This document shows positions 29,152 to 35,522 of a stretch of DNA of 35,522 bases, piece after piece. The stretch is from positions 99,001-134,522 of the forward strand of contig JBBHKE010000071.1 in the NCBI GenBank assembly GCA_037447655.1, read 5' to 3'. The position numbers were made by a program, and so were the translations under genes. The notes under the pieces were generated by a model. It was not told where the DNA came from. It saw only the letters and a list, made by a program, of their open reading frames with translations, and did no database searches. Each line of letters starts with the position of its first letter. Position 1 is the stretch's first letter. The DNA is from Zygnema cylindricum (lineage: Eukaryota > Streptophyta > Zygnematophyceae > Zygnematales > Zygnemataceae).

Positions 29152-30153
29152 AACTTAATTAAAATTCAAATGAGTAGGGGGAATTAAGGCACCGAAAATA
29201 GGTTTAAAATTCAAATACTGTTCGAAATCCAAGAGAAGCACCAGAAATAAACTTAAAAAGCTCAAATAACAGTCGAAATCCCGATTAATGCACCCAAAAA
29301 CAAGCTTAAAATTCAATTAAAATTACAAATTGAGGAGTCACAATGTTTTCTTTCATGGTTTGCCTGCAAAAAAAAATAAAAATGTTAGGGCAAAGGTTGA
29401 TAAAGTCCAGAAAAAAAAGATAACATAGTAAAAAATATGACAACAGAATGGGAGCATGCAAAAGATGGAAAAAACGCTACACTATTGACAGATTAATGAA
29501 AAGACTGTAAATAAAAAACTGAGAAAATGTAAAAGATGATGGAAATAAGAATTTAATAGACAAAGCTACAGCAAAATTGCACAAAAAAAAGACTAAGTCA
29601 ATGCCGGAAACTTTTTGAAAAAGCAACACGAGTTCACCAGATGAGAAACTGAAATTTCCAAAATTTCCAAAATCATCATAGGAATACCATCTGCAAACAA
29701 AATGATAGGAGGATAATACAGAAAATTTACTGACATTCCTAAAAGTACAGGTTCTAAATAGTGATAGGAATCAACTGCAGTTTTACTCCAAAAAGAGCTA
29801 TCCAAAAATATATGAGCATACACGTTTGATCCTCCAATAATATGCTTATAAGAAAACTGTACATCTATTCAAATTATTACTCCAAGAAGATTTACTCGAA
29901 GTAATCAAGTTAAAAAAAAGCATGTCTGATCCTGGAATAATTCATTCACCTTCGCTGCCTCCCTGAGCACTTGCGTTATCTGCTCTCTGTTCCTGCCTCT
30001 TCCCATTGCCTTCTCCACGTCTGTGCCCCATGTCTCTCTGCCCCTCTTGTGTCTTTGTGTCATACACTTGTGACATACACTTTCCTTCTCTGCTTCTCTG
30101 TGCCTCTCCTCTCTCTCTCCACCCCCCTGTGCCATCATGTGTAGTACACTTAC

Positions 30154-30333
30154 CTTTTCCGCCTCCCTGTGAGATACTGCTCCTTTGATATTCACTACTA
30201 AAGCATCATCATCGACCCTCTCCAGAACATTCCCAGCCTCCTCAATCATTTGCAGCAGAGTTAGAATTGATAATTGTCCATCCTTTAATGTGTGTCCTTC
30301 AATGAGCTGTATGTAATTCGGACAAGTTCGGAC
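30154..30333 (-). other. Orphan exon candidate, right arm
   Basis: Mirror copy of 25023-25202, with the same splice-site-like borders. Confidence 0.45.
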
Positions 30334-31191
30334 CTACAAGTTCCATATCCACATTAATTGAGAGTCCTAAAATCACCATTGCTTATAAGACAAATTAGCT
30401 CTGTCAGCACTCAGTTCAGCCAACAAAAGAATGAAAAACCAACTCTTTTGAGTAACAGACCAGGGCATGTGATGTATTATTTACTGACCGAAAAGGGGAA
30501 AATGCGAACACAAAAATCAAACATCCCTCGATAACTGCAAAACTAGTCTTTATCCTGATACAAATAAGCGTTTGCTTTAATTCTAATCCTAGGAGAAGGT
30601 TTCTCCTAAACATGTTAAAGTTTAAATTGCAATTAAAGCTTGTTCTCATACTGAACTGTAGATTTCAATCCTTTTCGATTAGATTACTCAAATTTCGCCT
30701 TTGGACCCAGTTTCGTGGCACAGAACCGAGAAACACTGACAGTTTTATATGATGATGTCAACACCGAGACACAACATTGAAGAAAATTACAGAATATTAC
30801 AACCTTCCGATAAAAGCGCTGACTTATGCACAAGCGCTGACTTATACACTAGTTTCAATGCACAAGTTAGCTAACAAAAGTAGTTTTGCAAAAAAAGGCA
30901 TCGGCAGGCATTTCCATTTTTAGAGAGAACAAATAACAAGGCATTTCCAGTTGGCAAAAGAAAAATTGGCACTGTATAGGACGATTTAAGTGATCTGAAT
31001 TAAAATACTCGAACATACAATAATGGTCACTTTTCAGGACAAAAATTGGGCTACATTCTAGAAATCTAATTTACAAAACTGGAGAAGCTAGGCGGGTAGC
31101 ACCAATTTGGTACTGTCATAACTAGCCGCTTCTGGCTCTGCAATCTCATGTAATCTCGGCTAATTTTCTAAAGCACTTAAAAAAAGTGCAT

Positions 31192-32280
31192 TTAGATTGG
31201 CTTGTGGACAATGAAGGACACACACTGCACTTGCTTGATGTTGTCGAATCCGAGGCATCGGATGTATGTGTCAGGGTAGGCCCTCTTGGCCTCCTGGATC
31301 TCCCTCAACACCTGGGAAGAGTCAGTGCATCCGAACATGGGCAACTTCCACATCGTCCAGTATCGGCCATCATAGTATCCGGGGCCGGCATTGTTCTCAC
31401 GGTAGATGACGCCGTTCTGGTCGAACTCCAGGCAGGGAACCCAGTTGTTCTTCAACAGGTAGTCGATCTCCTTGGCAATGGCGGAGTCGGAAAGAGGGGG
31501 AAGGTAGGAGAGAGTCTCAAAGCGAGGGTTGTCGATGGGAGACCACACCTATAAACGAACGAGGAAACAAAATGTCAAAAAATAAGCACCGACTGATGTC
31601 TTCAATAAACAAAAACTACGTGAGAAGAAACAAACTTTAAAGCAAGCAAGCGAAGAAACAGTTGATTCTTTTCTGAATGCAGAACAAACCGAATTACAAA
31701 GTTTCTGTTAGACATTTGCGAAAAAGATGATCCTAAAGGTTTATGCTCAGGAATACAAGATTGCATTGTCAACACCAAAAGTGGATTCTTAGCGGTACTG
31801 GCTATCAACTTCTGATCTGATGAAGTATATTGGTGTTCTTGAACAGCATGACAAGATGTGGGAGCTACGATCTGGTTTTCATGAGAACCTGGACACTAAC
31901 AGCAGCCAAAATGCAGCTACCACATTAATTAATTGGGCCGCTAATACACATTTAACTGAAAATCGCAAGAATTAATGATTGCGATGGCCGTTTAACAGTT
32001 TCCGATCTACCGTATTGGTTATTCACTAGAACAATGAGAGATTCGTAAATGCTGTAATAACTCTGAAAGCCACAAGCTGCCTCACCTTCATGCATGACAC
32101 TCGGCTAGAGTTGGAGACAGTCTTGGCTGCCCACTCGTTAGAGCGAGCAGAGAAGAGAGAGGCGCCCTTGAGTCCGGTGAAGGCGCCGACAGTCTGCCTC
32201 TGAGCAGAGGTGCTGGCAGCAGCCGTCTGCTGGATACCGGCAGGCACGATCACGGCAGCAGAAGAAGCGACGGCGGCCAT
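31192..32280 (-). CDS. rbcS: Rubisco small subunit, copy 2
   Basis: Exons 32280-32086 and 31548-31192, with a 537-bp intron of the same phase and position as copy 1. The mature subunit is identical to copy 1 and the transit peptide differs only at residue 20 (Val in copy 1, Ala here). The ATG in GCAGCCATGG is the start. It is transcribed towards copy 1, with 7 kb between the stop codons. Outside the shared arm its upstream region has three CACGTG cores (32673-32678, 32796-32801, 33003-33008) absent from the copy 1 flank, so light or circadian control may differ (inference). Nothing suggests it is inactive. Confidence 0.97.
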
Positions 32281-32500
32281 GGCTGCAAGATGATCACAGC
32301 TCAAACTGCTGTGCCGAAGAGTTGGAGGCTGCTGGGAGTGTTGCTTCTCGGGAGCCTGTAACCCTCCATCTATAGTGGCTTCGACTGCCTCGACACGAGC
32401 GTAGACCGAACCTGGATCACACGAGGCACATCCGAACCTATCTACAAATCAGCCGGACGGCCGTCTACCGAAGGTTTGCTTGTTTCTTCCGAGCGTCAAC

Positions 32501-32670
32501 AGTTTCATCCAAACGTTATCATAGAAGGCTTGGGTTTCGTTCGGACTTCAACGGCAGAATTGCAGCTGCGGGAAACGTGGCTGACCCAGAATTGAATTCT
32601 GTGGATAAAATAGGCAACTTGGAAAGCGGAAGACAAGTTTGGGGATACGTGTGTGGACGCAAAAAGCGTT
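32501..32670 (-). promoter_or_regulatory. Diverged upstream region of rbcS copy 2
   Basis: Reverse complement aligns with 22646-22855; see the conserved blocks there. A GATAA core also occurs on the minus strand near 32516. This region is about 40 bp shorter than its partner. Confidence 0.4.
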
Positions 32671-32672
32671 CA

Positions 32673-32678
32673 CACGTG
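32673..32678. promoter_or_regulatory. G-box core CACGTG
   Basis: CACACGTGGGC lies about 395 nt upstream of the copy 2 start codon. G-boxes bind bZIP and bHLH factors and are typical of light-regulated rbcS promoters. Confidence 0.4.
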
Positions 32679-32795
32679 GGCCTTTTACTGTGGCTATCGT
32701 ACTTCGCAAGGGGGGGATCTCTAATTTACTGGCGGCGGTGACTTTTCCTTGCGTTGCTGTAAGTCTGACGGTAGAGCACAAACTGCGGATTTTCC

Positions 32796-32801
32796 CACGT
32801 G
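32796..32801. promoter_or_regulatory. G-box core CACGTG
   Basis: CCCACGTGGAAGG lies about 518 nt upstream of the copy 2 start codon, with a fuller palindromic context than the first. Confidence 0.4.
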
Positions 32802-33480
32802 GAAGGACGGAACTTAAAGTGGCGATGAAGATGCATAGCGGAGCACCAATCATGAAGGGCCGAATGCTCATATTCATCGCAGTCATTAATGTTCAAATAT
32901 ATTTAAGAACAATATGATAAATATTTTGGTATGGGTGTACGGTTTATGTCGTTGCACTGAACCGACGTTATCTCGTTACACAGATTACGGAACAATTTGT
33001 TACACGTGACGTGCCACGCTGTATACAGTAAAAAGAATACAACACTATATTATAAAGTATTATTACATACTGTACTGTAGCGTACTACATTTTTTCCATA
33101 TATTGTTGATAAAGAATTTGCTGGTCTCGGAGCGATATAACAGGACCCCTAGCCGTCCGATAACTGATAACTATCGTTATCGGTGTTATCGCGATAAAGT
33201 ACTTGCCGATACACAACACAACTAGAAACTCTTAGAGTACAAAAAATCTAAGGCAGCTGCAGTGAAATATACGGGACGTACAAGAATGTATTGGAAAAAC
33301 CCTAAAAATCTCCTTTAAATAGGTGAAATAATCCTAAAAGTTACGGAAATGCATGGACACTGCACTTAAATATACAAAAAAAGGGAATTGATCATGACAG
33401 TGACTGTTTTGGTTGCGCACAGTCACTTACGTCATTTGTCAAAATACGTACGTTTGAAGTACACATTAGTACAAATAAAG
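32802..33480. other. No gene; short GATAAC-type palindromic patch
   Basis: Distal flank of rbcS copy 2, including a third CACGTG at 33003-33008. Around 33158-33198 TATCG/CGATA strings alternate. Nothing else is supported. Confidence 0.35.
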
Positions 33481-33483
33481 TTA

Positions 33484-34268
33484 GGCTGCGGCCCCATGTG
33501 GCTAAGTTCGGGTTTTTTTCTGTCGTTTTCCTTTATAACTTAGCGCCGTACTGCCTAAGTTGCGACCGTACGAAGAAATCGCAAATTTGTAAAGTACAAT
33601 TTGCGTCATTCTTTAACTTAGGATGTACGAAATTTTGTCGTCTTGCGGTTTTTCGACCCACTGTCACGTCATTTTCAAGCTTATCATAAAACACATCGGC
33701 ACTGTGTTTTAAGCTAAGCAAATCCGTCTACACCAATCTGAAAATATATTCCCACGTGTGAAAAGATTTTAGAAGTTTTGACGACGAAAAAAAGTACAGG
33801 GTTTGTTTGTTTTTGTCGGCTTGCATGTTGTACGGATTTTTTTTTGCAGGGGTCTCGACGCTGCAGTGTCATTTCACGCAAAGTTGAAAAGTCTGCGAAC
33901 GTGAAAAATCTGCGAAGTAATGGCGGCCGGACGGGAGAGGTTTGCGTCAAGGCATTTTGCACAGCCACGGGTGCAAGGCTGTACGTCAACGATGTCTCGC
34001 AAAGACATTCGACATACCAAATCCGCAAATCGTTTCAAAAATTACGATGTGTCTTGCGACGCTTCAAAAAGTTTCAAGAAAATATGGTGCGTCATCACAA
34101 ATTGTACACGGTGACAGCCGTCACGGGCGTTGTCGACGTATACAATTGTCACAAACTTAAGTAATAATTTCGAGTGAACACATAGAGACACTTGAAGTAC
34201 GGGTTCGCCGGATCCGCGCTAAAATACAAAGTAAGTACGCTAAGTTACAACTACATGGGGCCGCAGCC
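33484..34268. mobile_element. PIF/Harbinger-type MITE, 785 bp
   Basis: A perfect 16-bp terminal inverted repeat GGCTGCGGCCCCATGT lies at 33484-33499 and, reversed, at 34253-34268. TTA flanks both sides (33481-33483, 34269-34271), the 3-bp target duplication of PIF/Harbinger. The interior encodes no transposase; frames of up to 128 codons lack any domain signature. Confidence 0.8.
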
Positions 34269-34271
34269 TTA

Positions 34272-35120
34272 GTGGTATTAGACATTGGGGGGAGGGCTTA
34301 TTTGGCGGGCGGCGGAGACCTTCGAGGAGGATTTTTGCCCGGGCAATGTAAATCCCTCCCAGTTATTGATAAGGACAAAATTATCGCGCGAAGCGCGGAG
34401 AATTTTTTTTTAGGAGTCTCCTCGGTGATTAGGTCAGATGGACAAAAAAAAAAAAAAAACAAAGTGTTCATACTTACAACGTTCCCATATAGAGCATTCG
34501 CTACAAATAGCGTCACGCGCGTCGCATGAGAACATGTAAATCGCGTTCGTGATTCAAAATATCTACAACTTTTAACAAACGTTTACACTTTAAGCACTAC
34601 CATTTAATCCGTCGAACAATCTGAGCCGCGCGTCACGTGAGAACACTCACGTATGACATTAAAAACAAAAAAAAACAAGTACAGTCATATTGTCGTGTCG
34701 TTTGGCGCCGCAGGCGAAAATTTTTTTAGTACGCTACGTGAAATGAGGAGCATACGCGGAGTGTACAAAAATATCCTAGAGTCAAAATTGAACGAGTATT
34801 TTGAAAGGAGGAGAAAGGTATTTTGAAAGCGGAGAAGTTATGTACATTCAAATTTTGAAAAGTACAACACAAATCTGCGTGTACGATTAACATAGTCCCA
34901 AATGTAGCGTTATTAATCGATTTCTGTACGGTCAAAAGTGAATTCCGTACTTCTCAATGTATATTATGGGCGTGTCCCCATGTAACCGATATTTTGAAAC
35001 GTTATTTTGGAATTTAGCGCTGATTTTACGGTGTACTTTTCAAGGTGTGCTTATGTCAATCGTTACTTGCGCGTTCATTATTCTGAATATGTGGCAGTTG
35101 TACACGTCGCCAATACTTGC
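34272..35120. other. No recognisable feature
   Basis: Mixed AT-rich sequence with homopolymer runs and no coding or repeat signature I can support. Confidence 0.4.
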
Positions 35121-35337
35121 GACACCTGTAGACGCCAACAAACTGCTGACATTTGTAGACGCCAACGATCTCGGAGCAAACTGCGGACATTTGTACGCCG
35201 CAAAGAGCTCCTGACATACTGGGACAATTGTCGACGCCAACTGTCATTTGTTGACGCCCACACGTGAACGACATAAGTAATCGCCTACGTCTACAAAATG
35301 ACATTTGTAGACACCCACAAGTGGACAACATAAGCAA
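35121..35337. repeat. Irregular repeats of GACATTTGTAGACGCCAAC
   Basis: Six degenerate copies start at 35121, 35148, 35186, 35223, 35243 and 35300. The last two extend into a 38-bp unit with CACGTGAACGACATAAG-like and AAGTGGACAACATAAG-like parts, 57 bp apart. Spacing is irregular. Confidence 0.55.
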
Positions 35338-35522
35338 ACGGACAAACAAATTTTTTTTCGTGTATTCTCCCAACTGCAAAAAAACAAATGAGAACTTTTG
35401 ACGCGTGCAACCCAGACTCTCTATTCGTCAATAGGGTAGTATTTTGATTAAAAGCAGGTCGCGATTTGATTTCAGTGCAAGCGTGAAGATGAGCCGGAAG
35501 TGGGTCGCGATGATAATACTGC

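Larger units (their letters stand above)
28646..32500. repeat. Right arm of 3855-bp inverted repeat
   Basis: Mirror of 22856-26710. A change at the position equivalent to 25328 turns a TGA into TGG, so the frame through the orphan exon runs longer here (29905-30249, minus). Confidence 0.93.

Noticed and set aside
22856-32500. The inverted repeat as a pure assembly artefact
   Set aside because: The arms carry several fixed differences, have diverged homologous flanks and a unique spacer, which argues for two real loci; long reads would settle it.
33498-34164. Coding frames up to 128 codons inside the Harbinger-type MITE
   Set aside because: Several overlap in different phases without any transposase signature; the element is too short for an autonomous copy.
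35121-35337. CRISPR array
   Set aside because: Repeats are degenerate, spacing is irregular, and the sequence is plant nuclear DNA.

Overview
The window is nuclear DNA from a land plant. The evidence is two intact genes for the plastid-targeted Rubisco small subunit (rbcS), each with one spliceosomal intron at the position conserved in land plants, set among Ty1/copia and Ty3/gypsy retrotransposon relics, hAT, PIF/Harbinger-type and TA-flanked DNA elements. A seed-free plant (bryophyte or lycophyte) would fit the small-subunit sequence and the gypsy polyprotein with a C-terminal PHD finger, but I cannot name the species. A run of 10 Ns at 18013-18022 marks a scaffold join.

Layout. 1-1236: acidic coding relic and a CT-rich tandem array. 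1237-5402: a complete 4.17 kb minus-strand copia-type LTR element with 1181-bp LTRs, a decayed gag, an orphan ORF and no pol. 5403-7164: continuation of the CT-rich array, a cluster of GTCGTCGC motifs and short unassigned frames. 7165-7794: a 0.63 kb repeat whose second copy is at 20687-21302. 7800-11110: three hAT ends and a hAT element with a broken transposase. 11353-13553: gypsy relic (integrase C-terminus to PHD finger) with two short LTR-like repeats. 14413-18012: decayed copia element. 18062-20686: more LTRs of the same broad lineage, a foldback unit and a 445-bp tandem duplication. 21895-22112: a complete short MITE. 22856-32500: a 3.86 kb inverted repeat with a 1.94 kb spacer; each arm holds one rbcS gene, an orphan exon and a PPR relic. 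33484-34268: a Harbinger-type MITE. The rest has little recognisable content.

The only apparently functional genes are the two convergent rbcS copies. Their encoded mature subunits are identical and only one transit-peptide residue differs. The arms are nearly identical and align without net gaps, but just outside them the upstream regions are still recognisably homologous and clearly diverged. This pattern suggests gene conversion that homogenises the genes and stops in the promoters.

The most unusual signals are in the LTRs. Several diverged LTR or LTR-flank units carry, antisense to the LTR, a tRNA-like module with Pol III A-box and B-box-like motifs at tRNA spacing. The LTRs also share a hairpin with compensatory changes and a conserved loop, directly followed by a tiny ORF in a strong start context. 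These were found by eye alignment and are inferences, not demonstrated functions.
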